From contig CABZES010000002.1 in the NCBI GenBank assembly GCA_902524805.1, positions 37,325 to 101,324 on the forward strand: 64,000 nucleotides of DNA. Reading direction: 5' to 3'. Positions within the stretch are counted from its first letter, which is position 1. Every line of letters begins with the position of its first letter. The notes beneath the pieces are model-generated. The model made no database searches. It was not told where the DNA came from and saw only the letters and a program-made list of their open reading frames with translations. The DNA is from an uncultured SAR86 cluster bacterium. Lineage in GTDB: Bacteria; Pseudomonadota; Gammaproteobacteria; Magnimaribacterales; AG-339-G14. Below, piece by piece: positions 26,135 to 33,894 of the stretch. The translations under genes were made by a program, and so were the position numbers.

Positions 26135-27181
26135 TTATTTATGAGTCAAAGAAACTAGACCCTGTAGCTTGCCCGATTTCATTTCGTCTAATGTTCTAGT
26201 AGCTTCAGAAACATCTCTTGATTCAACTTCAACAGACTCAATTTTACCTGTTGAGACCAACTTCATTAAATCTCTCATCTCATTTAAACTTCCAACATAA
26301 GATCCCATCAATTTTTTCTCAGTAAGCGTAAGAAGAGGCAAAGGAATTGTCATTTGTCCACCAAATAGACCCACTACAACTTGCTTACCTCCTTTACTAA
26401 GACATTGATAACCTAAATTTACCGAAGCTTCTGCTCCAACAAAATCTACTATCGCTTTAGCTCCACCTCCGGTAGCCTCTATGATTTGTTTAGCCGCGTC
26501 TTCGGATAAAGAATTTATAGTTAAAGAGGCTCCCAAATCGCTTGCTACTTTTAGTTTTTCGTCATCTATGTCTATAACTATTGGATTTATTCCGTAAGCA
26601 GCTCTAGCAATTTTTAATGCTAATAATCCTAGGCCGCCAGCACTAACGATTATTAAGGAATTATCATGAGGATAAGGTTCAGCTTTTCTTAGGGCGCTAA
26701 ATGCAGTAAGACCTCTACAAGCATAACTACCAGCGAGATTATCTGGAGTATCTCCAGCATCAAAAAGATATTGCTCTCCTGGAACCAAAACATGATCAGC
26801 ATAACCCCCACTGACATTAATTCCAATATTGCTATTATTCATGCAGTAGTGAGTTTTATCATTATTACAAAGTTCACAATCTCCGCAACCAATCCAAGGG
26901 TAAATGACGTACTTTTCTCCCACTTTTACTTTTAAAACTTCTTCACCAATAGCAACTATTTCTCCAAAAACCTCATGACCCATTGTTAGAGGTTCTAAAA
27001 GAGGAGTTGGAAGTTTGGCTCCACCACCCAAATCAAAGTAACCGTCATGAATATGAACGTCAGAATGACAGACTCCACAAGCAATAGTTTTTACAAGAAC
27101 TTCTTTCCCTTTTGGAGAAGGTGTTTCAAAATTTTTTTCTTTTAACGGCTTGCCGTTTTCTGTAACTTGATAAGCTTTCAT
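26135..27181 (-). CDS. Zinc-dependent alcohol dehydrogenase (MDR family)
   Basis: A 348-residue medium-chain dehydrogenase. The catalytic zinc ligands are in CGVCHSDVHIHDG and GHEVFGE; the structural zinc cysteines are in CGDCELCNNDKTHYC. The Rossmann motif is SAGGLGLLALKIA, followed by IVIDIDDEKL, whose acidic residues favour NAD. The substrate is unknown. It sits second in the DUF1330-ADH-SDR-Coq4-like operon, consistent with stepwise oxidation of an alcohol or aldehyde. Confidence 0.92.
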   Translation of the reverse strand: MKAYQVTENGKPLKEKNFETPSPKGKEVLVKTIACGVCHSDVHIHDGYFDLGGGAKLPTPLLEPLTMGHEVFGEIVAIGEEVLKVKVGEKYVIYPWIGCGDCELCNNDKTHYCMNNSNIGINVSGGYADHVLVPGEQYLFDAGDTPDNLAGSYACRGLTAFSALRKAEPYPHDNSLIIVSAGGLGLLALKIARAAYGINPIVIDIDDEKLKVASDLGASLTINSLSEDAAKQIIEATGGGAKAIVDFVGAEASVNLGYQCLSKGGKQVVVGLFGGQMTIPLPLLTLTEKKLMGSYVGSLNEMRDLMKLVSTGKIESVEVESRDVSEATRTLDEMKSGKLQGLVSLTHK

Positions 27182-27194
27182 AACTTTAAATATT

Positions 27195-27509
27195 TTACCT
27201 TGCCGGCATTCCTTTTATAACAGTTAGATTTTTTATTTCGGTTGCAGGTCTCCTATAGTTTTCAGATAAGTCTTGATACTTTTCTGAAGAATACCAATTA
27301 TTCATATCTTCCTCACTTGGGAAGGTCCACATAATAATTCTTCCGCTTATAGGCGATGTTCCCTCTAAATGAATGGCATTGTCGTCCATGGTTATAAATT
27401 CACCGTTGTATTCCTTGATAGTACCAAAAAAACCTTTTTCGTAATTTCTAAATAACTCAGCATCTTCGATGATGACATTTGCAATGCAATAAACTCTTGT
27501 TTCAGACAT
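27195..27509 (-). CDS. DUF1330 family protein
   Basis: A 104-residue protein with a ferredoxin-like (dimeric alpha/beta barrel) fold pattern: IANVIIEDAELFRNYE, HLEGTSPISGRIIMWTFPSEE and NWYSSEKYQDLSENYR, the last two being DUF1330 signatures. DUF1330 proteins have no assigned chemistry. It is the first gene of the leftward operon and has a strong AAAGGAG ribosome site that lies inside an inverted repeat. Confidence 0.82.
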   Translation of the reverse strand: MSETRVYCIANVIIEDAELFRNYEKGFFGTIKEYNGEFITMDDNAIHLEGTSPISGRIIMWTFPSEEDMNNWYSSEKYQDLSENYRRPATEIKNLTVIKGMPAR

Positions 27510-27512
27510 ATA

Positions 27513-27538
27513 TATACTCCTTTAAAATAAAGAGTATA
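27513..27538. promoter_or_regulatory. Inverted repeat over the DUF1330 ribosome-binding site, candidate operator
   Basis: TATACTC at 27513-27519 and GAGTATA at 27532-27538 form perfect 7-bp arms; inside them TTTA and TAAA extend the pairing around a short A-rich centre. On the minus strand the AAAGGAG ribosome site of the DUF1330 gene (27517-27523) falls in this element. It could be an operator for the winged-helix regulator encoded just upstream, or an mRNA hairpin limiting translation. Neither has been shown. Confidence 0.45.
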
Positions 27539-27577
27539 AACAAAAAAAATTAATTTAAGTTATGAATTTATGAAGAT

Positions 27578-28075
27578 TTAGTTTATTTCTTCAGACCAAT
27601 CCAAATATTTTTTTAAATCTTCAGCAGGCATATTTCCAAGGTTTGCAGTTTCTTCAGAGGAAACATTAAATAATCCGGCTCCTTCTTTTAAGAGATTTAA
27701 ATAAATCTTTAACATAAGCAAACTTTTATCCGTAGCGAAATATTCCACTACTCTTTTATCTTTTTTGCTAGAACGTTTTTCAAAATAACCTGCGACAACA
27801 AGCTTTTTCAAAAACCTTTCGATGCTTCTCACATTAAGGTCTGTTATGCCTGTTATATCACCAATAGTAAAAAAACCTTTGGATATATGAAATTCCATTA
27901 TTGCCATTCGAATCAAGTCATATCTGATATCATTTACATATATTTGATCCCAACTCTCTCTTTTGGCTACCTCTTTAAATAGGGCGTACTTCCTTTTATT
28001 AAAAGCCAAAATCAATTTGGTAAAACTTTCAAGATCTTTGAAATTGTCGGAGTTTTTAAACGAAATCTTTTTCAT
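27578..28075 (-). CDS. Winged-helix (MarR-like) transcriptional regulator
   Basis: A 165-residue protein with a helix-turn-helix core at about residues 68-115: FTIGDITGITDLNVRSIERFLKK split by a turn, followed by a wing VAGYFEKRSSKKDKRVVEYFAT. The surrounding helices could form a dimer interface, as in MarR proteins. It is 68 bases upstream of, and in the same direction as, the DUF1330-ADH-SDR-Coq4-like operon, which is its probable target. No strong ribosome site is seen before the ATG. Confidence 0.7.
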   Translation of the reverse strand: MKKISFKNSDNFKDLESFTKLILAFNKRKYALFKEVAKRESWDQIYVNDIRYDLIRMAIMEFHISKGFFTIGDITGITDLNVRSIERFLKKLVVAGYFEKRSSKKDKRVVEYFATDKSLLMLKIYLNLLKEGAGLFNVSSEETANLGNMPAEDLKKYLDWSEEIN

Positions 28076-28131
28076 AATTTATTATGACAAAAAATAACTA
28101 TATTTTTAAATTTAGATTATATGTCTTAAAA

Positions 28132-29178
28132 CTATAAAGACATCTGATAGCCAAGAACAAATTTATAGTCATTATCCATTTGTAGGCCATTTTTATTATT
28201 TTTTAAAGCAAAAAGAATTTCAATTCCCACTCGACTATGTTTTTTTTCAAAAAAATTGAATACTTTATTTGCTCCAAGACCAAATTCAAGCAATCTTCCT
28301 CCAAAATTTAAAGGATTAGATGATTGAACTGGAGATCTTATCATCGAACTAGATCCTGACATCTTTTGTTCTTTGGTAAAAAGAAGCCTAGCCGAAAATG
28401 CTAAAGAATCGTCATATGATTTTTGAAGCCATGATGATATTTCTAATTTATCTCCAAAAGCCCAATTTTTATCTTTGATGACATAATATTTTTTAATTTG
28501 TGATCCTAATACGAAGTCATTTAAGTTTCTGCTATTTGTAAGGCCAGAAATTAATCTTGTTGCTCCATCCATTTGCATAGCATATGGCATAGTCATATTC
28601 ATAAATTTATTCATAGGAGTGAGCATAGTGCCCTGATTATCATTACTCCCGATTGATTTATCTATTCCAACTTCCAGATGCCATCGATTGTCATCGATTT
28701 CGATTAACCTATAAAGCGCAGAAAAAGAAAAATTAGAAAGATCATCCAAATTTGTTTCAAAACTTCCAAGATAGCCTCTATCCATTGAGCCTTTATAAGC
28801 ATTCGAGGTCATTTTATTTTTCATAAACATCAGCATGCCCATATATGTTAGGTCATCAGATGGAGCGTACATTCCTCCAACCATCATCATCTCCATTTCC
28901 ATTTTTTTAGGAACGACGCTTAAATAGGCTGGAGCTCCAGACATTGATGCAAAAGGGTTGACTTGACTAGTAATTATTTCCTGGTCAGAAATTGACTGAC
29001 TATGTAAAGAATTTCCTTTCATTTGCATAGTTGCATATTTTATTGAAAGCATAATTTCATTAGCTTTATGATAGTGATCGCCTGACACGCCAATAGGCGC
29101 ATGACCTATTGCCGTTGCAGCAAAAGTTAAATTGATAAATAAAATGAAAAATACGCTAAAAATCAGCTTTAAAAACAT
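28132..29178 (-). CDS. Methionine-rich exported protein, putative outer-membrane beta-barrel
   Basis: A 348-residue protein with a signal peptide (about residues 1-20), then GHAPIGVSGDHYHKANEIML, a motif I recognise from bacterial proteins annotated only as 'transporter', often with metal-related neighbours. The body alternates short amphipathic strands and ends in an aromatic/hydrophobic strand (KFVLGYQMSL), fitting an outer-membrane barrel. It is rich in Met (for example MEMEMMMVGGMY) and the N-terminus has several His, so copper or another soft metal is a possible ligand. The ATG at 29178 is chosen, with GGGAGAGG just upstream. The function is unknown. Confidence 0.6.
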   Translation of the reverse strand: MFLKLIFSVFFILFINLTFAATAIGHAPIGVSGDHYHKANEIMLSIKYATMQMKGNSLHSQSISDQEIITSQVNPFASMSGAPAYLSVVPKKMEMEMMMVGGMYAPSDDLTYMGMLMFMKNKMTSNAYKGSMDRGYLGSFETNLDDLSNFSFSALYRLIEIDDNRWHLEVGIDKSIGSNDNQGTMLTPMNKFMNMTMPYAMQMDGATRLISGLTNSRNLNDFVLGSQIKKYYVIKDKNWAFGDKLEISSWLQKSYDDSLAFSARLLFTKEQKMSGSSSMIRSPVQSSNPLNFGGRLLEFGLGANKVFNFFEKKHSRVGIEILFALKNNKNGLQMDNDYKFVLGYQMSL

Positions 29179-29217
29179 TACCTCTCCCAAGGAAGACCAA
29201 TTCTATATAAAAAGCTC

Positions 29218-29958
29218 TTATTCTTCCCAATTAAATTTAGGAAGAGCGTGTATGGCACTATCTAATTGTTCGGCCCAAATGGACGAGAGTTCCTTGAAGA
29301 ACGGAGAATCAAGTTTAAGCTGATCTTGAAAATTTAAATTAATTTGATCTTTTTTAAAAACAACAAAATCGATCGGTGGCCCAACAGTTAAATCACTTTT
29401 CATTGTCGAATCGAACGATAAGAGCGCAGCTCTAGCAGAATCTCCAAGAGGAGTAGTAGGCAAAATCATTCTATCTAAAATCGGTTTTCCATATTTCGTC
29501 TCACCGATTTGAATAAAAGGAGTTTCATCAGCTGCGTAAATAAAATTGCCTTCAGGATAGACCATAACCAAATTGGGCTCTTGACCTTTAATTTGTCCAC
29601 CAATAATAAAATGGGAACCTAAAAGAGCAGTACTTTGATCAATTTGCTCAGTCGGATCATGATTTTTTGATTGTTGTTCGATACTAAGCTTTCCTACGTA
29701 GTCCGCAACTGCTTCAATGTCTTCGCAAAGATTTAAGTTTATCTCGCTGTTGTCGTTTTCAAGATCTTTTTCTATTTGATGATAAACGGCCTGAGAGGTG
29801 GCAAGATTTCCTGCAGTCAAAATAACAAAGGCTCTATCTCCAATATTATAAGTAAACATTTTGGTATAGATACCAATGTTATCTAGACCAGCATTAGTTC
29901 TAGAGTCTGAGGCAAAGACCAAACCCTCTTCAACTTTTATAGCAAGACAATATGTCAT
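29218..29958 (-). CDS. Anbu-type proteasome-related peptidase
   Basis: A 246-residue proteasome-beta-like protein. Starting at the ATG at 29958 puts Thr directly after Met (MTYCLAIKV), the N-terminal nucleophile expected after Met removal; Asp17 lies in FASDSRTNAG and Lys32 is near the proteasomal Lys33 position. The segment SDSRTNAGLDNI is characteristic of Anbu (ancestral beta subunit), distinct from HslV. A longer frame from 30006 would bury the nucleophile and is rejected. Anbu genes co-occur with ATP-grasp and alpha-E genes in bacteria; here they are divergent, with an 86-nt gap. Confidence 0.88.
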   Translation of the reverse strand: MTYCLAIKVEEGLVFASDSRTNAGLDNIGIYTKMFTYNIGDRAFVILTAGNLATSQAVYHQIEKDLENDNSEINLNLCEDIEAVADYVGKLSIEQQSKNHDPTEQIDQSTALLGSHFIIGGQIKGQEPNLVMVYPEGNFIYAADETPFIQIGETKYGKPILDRMILPTTPLGDSARAALLSFDSTMKSDLTVGPPIDFVVFKKDQINLNFQDQLKLDSPFFKELSSIWAEQLDSAIHALPKFNWEE

Positions 29959-29986
29959 ATGTTTATTTTTGAGCAATTGATGCCTT

Positions 29987-30001
29987 GTTTTGGAACAAAA
30001 C
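29987..30001. promoter_or_regulatory. Palindrome in the Anbu / ATP-grasp divergent gap
   Basis: GTTTTG-GAA-CAAAAC is a perfect 6-bp inverted repeat with a three-base centre, lying in the 86-nt gap between the divergent Anbu and ATP-grasp genes. Its position between the two starts would let one regulator control both arms. A chance match in AT-rich DNA is possible, since only one copy is visible. Confidence 0.35.
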
Positions 30002-30044
30002 TTCAATCATTTAGCTGTTATATTTAACCAGTGAATTATTATAA

Positions 30045-31493
30045 ATGCATATGAAAATTTCTTGGAAAAAATATCCCAGCACTTCTTTTTACGATGAATA
30101 TGTTACACCACAAAACACCTTAAGGGGGCATTCGAAAAAAATAGGTACTTTTCTTGAATCTCTATCTATTGAAGATTTAAAAGAAATAAGTACAGCAACT
30201 GAAACAGCCATAAAATCTATGGGAATATCTTTTAGAGTTTATTCTGAGGATAACGAAGACGGACAAGACAGAATGTGGCCTTTGGATTTTATTCCGCGAT
30301 TAATAAGAAAATTAGAATGGCTTCAAGTCGAAAAGGGACTTAAACAAAGAGTTAAAGCATTGAACATGTTCATAGAAGATTGTTACAACAAACAAAACTT
30401 TTTGAATGAGAGTGATATGGACGAATCTTTGGTCTTAGATTCGCCTGCATACAAAAAATATTGTGTAGATGTGAAACTTAAACACAATACTTGGTCACAT
30501 ATTTGCGGTTCCGATTTAATTAAAGCTCACGACGGCAAGTTTTATGTTCTGGAAGATAATTTAAGAGTTCCTTCTGGAGTAAGTTATATGCTTGAAAATA
30601 GGATGATTATGAAAAGAGTCTTTCCTGAGCTTTTTTATCAATATGGAGTTACTCCGATTGATGCTTATCCTACTAAACTTTATGAAACTTTAGCTTCTGT
30701 TAATAATTCAAGATCAAAAAATCCTGAAATTGTTCTCCTCACGCCAGGAGTTTTTAATTCTGCTTACTATGAACACTCTTTTTTAGCTCAACAAATGGGA
30801 ATAGATTTAGTAGAGGGAAGAGATTTAATTGTTGCTAAAGATGGGTTTGTTTATAAAAAGACAATTGAAGGATTGGTCAAAGTAGACGTGATTTATAGAA
30901 GAATAGATGATGATTATCTTGATCCCGATCAAGGAAATCCTAAAACCACTATAGGAGTTAAAGGTTTAATAAGAGCCTGGCAAGAAAAAAAAGTTGCAAT
31001 AGTTAATTCTCCAGGTTGCGGTATTGCAGATGACAAAGCGGTTTATGCTTATGTCCCAAAAATGATTAAATTTTACTTAAAAGAAGAGCCAATAATTAGA
31101 AACATAAAAACATTTCTTCTTACAAATAAAGAGCACAGAGATTTTGTTTTCCAAAATTTTAAAGAAATGGTTATTAAGCCCGTTGCAGAATCAGGGGGGT
31201 ATGGAATTGTTATTGGCAAAAATTGTTCAAGATCGGAAAGGGAAGCAACTATAAGAAAAGTAATGAATAATCCAAGAAATTATGTCGCTCAGCCATTAAT
31301 ATCATTATCTACTACTCCTACATATTCTGGAGAGAGCCTTGAACCAAGGCATTTAGATTTAAGACCTTTTATATTATCGGCCGAAAAACAATACGTAACG
31401 GTCGGTGGCTTAACTAGAGTAGCCCTAAAAAAAGGATCCACAGTTGTAAACTCTTCACAGGGCGGAGGCAGTAAGGACACATGGATAGTTTAA
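30045..31493 (+). CDS. Circularly permuted ATP-grasp family protein (DUF404/DUF407)
   Basis: A 482-residue circularly permuted ATP-grasp type 2 protein. Diagnostic stretches are LEDNLRVPSGVSYMLENR, YRRIDDDYLDPDQ, NSPGCGIADDKAVY, VIKPVAESGGYGIVIG (nucleotide-binding lysine and glycine loop) and SGESLEPRHLDLRPF. ATP-grasp enzymes join a carboxylate to an amine, so a peptide-like ligase is predicted, with unknown substrates. It abuts the alpha-E gene with no gap, as in most genomes. Two close starts (ATG 30045 and 30051) exist without a clear ribosome site. Confidence 0.9.
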   Translation: MHMKISWKKYPSTSFYDEYVTPQNTLRGHSKKIGTFLESLSIEDLKEISTATETAIKSMGISFRVYSEDNEDGQDRMWPLDFIPRLIRKLEWLQVEKGLKQRVKALNMFIEDCYNKQNFLNESDMDESLVLDSPAYKKYCVDVKLKHNTWSHICGSDLIKAHDGKFYVLEDNLRVPSGVSYMLENRMIMKRVFPELFYQYGVTPIDAYPTKLYETLASVNNSRSKNPEIVLLTPGVFNSAYYEHSFLAQQMGIDLVEGRDLIVAKDGFVYKKTIEGLVKVDVIYRRIDDDYLDPDQGNPKTTIGVKGLIRAWQEKKVAIVNSPGCGIADDKAVYAYVPKMIKFYLKEEPIIRNIKTFLLTNKEHRDFVFQNFKEMVIKPVAESGGYGIVIGKNCSRSEREATIRKVMNNPRNYVAQPLISLSTTPTYSGESLEPRHLDLRPFILSAEKQYVTVGGLTRVALKKGSTVVNSSQGGGSKDTWIV

Positions 31494-32417
31494 ATGTTAA
31501 GTAGAGACGCAGAACACTTATATTGGCTGACTCGGTACGTCGAAAGAATAGAAAATACGGCCAGAATGATTAATGTTCATTCGGAGCTAATGTTAGATTT
31601 TCCTGGCGATCAATCATTAGGATGGAAGCCAATTATTGAAACCATGGACTCTAAAAAATTCTTTAAAAAAAGATATTCAGAATATAGTGAGATTAGCGCA
31701 GTAAAGTTTTTGGGTGATGATAAAGAAAACTTAAACTCAATAATCTCTTCATTGGATATGGCTCGATATAATGCTCGCGCTATTAAGGATGATCTTCCTA
31801 GGTCAGCAACAGAACAACTTAATAATTTGTTCAATGAATTTAGTGGAGGAATGTCTTCTTCGTCTAGTAGAAGAAAAAGAGCTTCTTATATCTACAATGC
31901 AATTTCAGGAGCACAAAGATTTTTTGGAATAATTTCTGATAATTTTTCTAGGGGATATGCCTTTGAGTTTATGAGATTGGGAAGATTTGTAGAAAGAATT
32001 GATATGATTTCTAGAATAATAGACAGTCTTTGTATTACTAAATCTGAGGAACAAACTCATGATTTTCCTACCTTAGAATGGGTAAGCATGCTGAGAACTT
32101 TGTCTGCACACGAATCTTTTAGAAAAGAAATAAGAGGAGAGATTGAGAGAGGCGATGTAATAAATTTTCTACTTAAAAATGAAAATTTCCCTCGTTCGAT
32201 TTATAGATGTTTAACCATTACAGAAAAAAGTCTTTTATCGCTTCCAAATAACACTAACGTCCTAGAGGTCGCAAAGAAACTTAATACCCGAGTTTTTATA
32301 GCAAAATTAGATAGTTATGACGATAAGCAGCTGCATAATTTCTTAGATTATTTACAAAGACGGATTCATCTTTTGGACGAGAATATTCATAAGAATTATT
32401 TTCATAATTACCTGTAA
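31494..32417 (+). CDS. Alpha-E domain protein (DUF403)
   Basis: A 307-residue all-helical protein with the family N-terminus MLSRDAEHLYWLTRYVERIENTARM and a second ERID motif in RLGRFVERIDMISR near residue 165. Alpha-E proteins accompany the circularly permuted ATP-grasp ligase and often Anbu and a transglutaminase-like protease in a proposed peptide synthesis/tagging system. Its ATG follows the ATP-grasp stop immediately. No transglutaminase gene follows here; the next gene is of the carboxymuconolactone decarboxylase family. Confidence 0.9.
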   Translation: MLSRDAEHLYWLTRYVERIENTARMINVHSELMLDFPGDQSLGWKPIIETMDSKKFFKKRYSEYSEISAVKFLGDDKENLNSIISSLDMARYNARAIKDDLPRSATEQLNNLFNEFSGGMSSSSSRRKRASYIYNAISGAQRFFGIISDNFSRGYAFEFMRLGRFVERIDMISRIIDSLCITKSEEQTHDFPTLEWVSMLRTLSAHESFRKEIRGEIERGDVINFLLKNENFPRSIYRCLTITEKSLLSLPNNTNVLEVAKKLNTRVFIAKLDSYDDKQLHNFLDYLQRRIHLLDENIHKNYFHNYL

Positions 32418-32469
32418 ATATTCAGTATTTTTACTTTAAACTTTATCTTAATTATAGGAGGAACAAGAG

Positions 32470-32850
32470 ATGTCATTTGAAAGCGATGAAAACAAATTAA
32501 AGAAAGGAATGGAAGTAGTTGAGAAGCTAAATTTCTTATCTAAGGCTGGTTCAGGAATATCTGACGATTTTAGGGCTCATACAATTGAAAACCTGTTTGG
32601 CACGGTTTGGACAAGGCCAGGTTTAGAACTTGAAGAAAGGAGCATGATTACTTTGGCCGGTTTGATTGCTTTGAATAGAGAAAATGAATTGAAACTACAT
32701 TTCAGAGGAGCAAGAAACCTTGGATTTAGTAGGGAAAAATTAGAAGAAATAATTTTTCACTTGGCTCATTACGCGGGTTGGCCAAATGCTGTTTCTTCAA
32801 GCAACGTTCTAGATGAAGTCTGGCAAGAAATGGATAATGAAAACAAATAG
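32470..32850 (+). CDS. Carboxymuconolactone decarboxylase family protein
   Basis: A 126-residue helical protein of the CMD/AhpD superfamily: GTVWTRPGLELEERSMITLAGLI and FHLAHYAGWPNAVSS (conserved His and the Trp-Pro turn) match 4-carboxymuconolactone decarboxylase subunits rather than AhpD, because no CxxC pair is present. The true substrate is uncertain. It has a good AGGAGG ribosome site (32457-32462), is separated by 52 nt from the alpha-E gene, and is followed at 8 nt by a small membrane protein. Confidence 0.83.
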   Translation: MSFESDENKLKKGMEVVEKLNFLSKAGSGISDDFRAHTIENLFGTVWTRPGLELEERSMITLAGLIALNRENELKLHFRGARNLGFSREKLEEIIFHLAHYAGWPNAVSSSNVLDEVWQEMDNENK

Positions 32851-32858
32851 GTATAATT

Positions 32859-33068
32859 TTGAATCTTGGAATATTTATAATTGGGTCACTCACTTTTGCT
32901 CTAGCTTTTGTTTTTTTTAAAATTTCTGCTTATCGTAAAACTAAAAACGAAGAATCTTCTTGGTTAAAATTGATATCGGTTTTTATTGTTGATTATTTAG
33001 TTCTGGTTATGGGAGTTTTGTCGAGCGGAATAATTTTCGTTTCCATTTTTAATATGGCGCATGGATAA
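32859..33068 (+). CDS. Small two-helix membrane protein
   Basis: A 69-residue protein with two hydrophobic segments (about residues 3-20 and 40-65) joined by a charged loop (KTKNEESSW). The start is TTG with a weak TAGG upstream. The frame ends inside the first codons of the next gene (8-nt overlap), the tight packing expected of a real operon gene. I do not recognise the family. Confidence 0.6.
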   Translation: MNLGIFIIGSLTFALAFVFFKISAYRKTKNEESSWLKLISVFIVDYLVLVMGVLSSGIIFVSIFNMAHG

Positions 33069-33894
33069 AAATAAAAGTTTAGGTAAAGACGCTTGGTCAG
33101 CAAAAGCATTAAATACTGCTCCCAACTCAGAAAATCAAATTCATGGAGACGATATGGCAAAAGAATTTGGTTTTAAAGGAGGGCTAGTGCCAGGAGTAAC
33201 AGTTTCCGCTTATTTATTACATCCAATAATTGAAAAGTGGGGATTAGATTGGTTAGAAAAGGGATGGGCAAAGTGTAAAATTACTTCGCCCTTATATGAT
33301 AAGGAGAATTTTTCAGTTCATTTAAATGAGATCTCAGAAAACAAAATCTTATCAAATTTAAAAAATAGCAATCAAGTTGTTACTGCTAACGCAGAAGCTT
33401 CTTTATTAGAAGATATTCCAGATGCTCCAAAGATCCGGAACGATAAAATTGCGATCAAAAATTTTCAGGGCCCTAGAGCATCAAAGAATGTTTGGATGAA
33501 GCTAAAAAAAGATGGATGTATGGCTTTTGAATATTTCTGGGGAGGGAAAGATCCTCTAATTTATTTAAAAGATCAAAATAATCTTCCTGATTTGTTAAAT
33601 CCTTCTAAAAAAGGATTGTCTAATTTGAGTTTTCTATTGGGTTGTTCCAATTGGGCCCTGGCAAGTAGCGCTTATATGAATCCTTGGATTCATTTGCAAA
33701 CAACCTCTCAAAATTATCAAGCTCTTTCTTTAAATTCGTCTGTTATTGCAGAGATTCAAGTGAATGAGGTGTATGAAAAAAAAGGTCATGAATTTGTAGA
33801 TGTTGATGTAAATCTTTTCAAGCAAGAAGATAAATCTTGCATTATGACTATTAATCTTTTGTCTATTTATAAGGTTAGAGGTTCCTCAAATTAG
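33061..33894 (+). CDS. Hotdog-like (MaoC/thioesterase-like) protein
   Basis: A 277-residue protein whose N-terminal third contains NQIHGDDMAKEFGFKGGLVPGVTVSAYLLHP, resembling the hydratase-type hotdog pattern (acidic/His pair, then GF-x-GG-x-VPG-x-T). A second domain (about residues 130-270) has SVIAEIQVNEVYEKKGHEFVDVDVNLF, also hotdog-like strands. A double-hotdog acyl-CoA or acyl-ACP hydratase or thioesterase-like role is an inference. It overlaps the small membrane protein gene and converges with the proline iminopeptidase gene by four bases. Confidence 0.55.
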   Translation: MDKNKSLGKDAWSAKALNTAPNSENQIHGDDMAKEFGFKGGLVPGVTVSAYLLHPIIEKWGLDWLEKGWAKCKITSPLYDKENFSVHLNEISENKILSNLKNSNQVVTANAEASLLEDIPDAPKIRNDKIAIKNFQGPRASKNVWMKLKKDGCMAFEYFWGGKDPLIYLKDQNNLPDLLNPSKKGLSNLSFLLGCSNWALASSAYMNPWIHLQTTSQNYQALSLNSSVIAEIQVNEVYEKKGHEFVDVDVNLFKQEDKSCIMTINLLSIYKVRGSSN

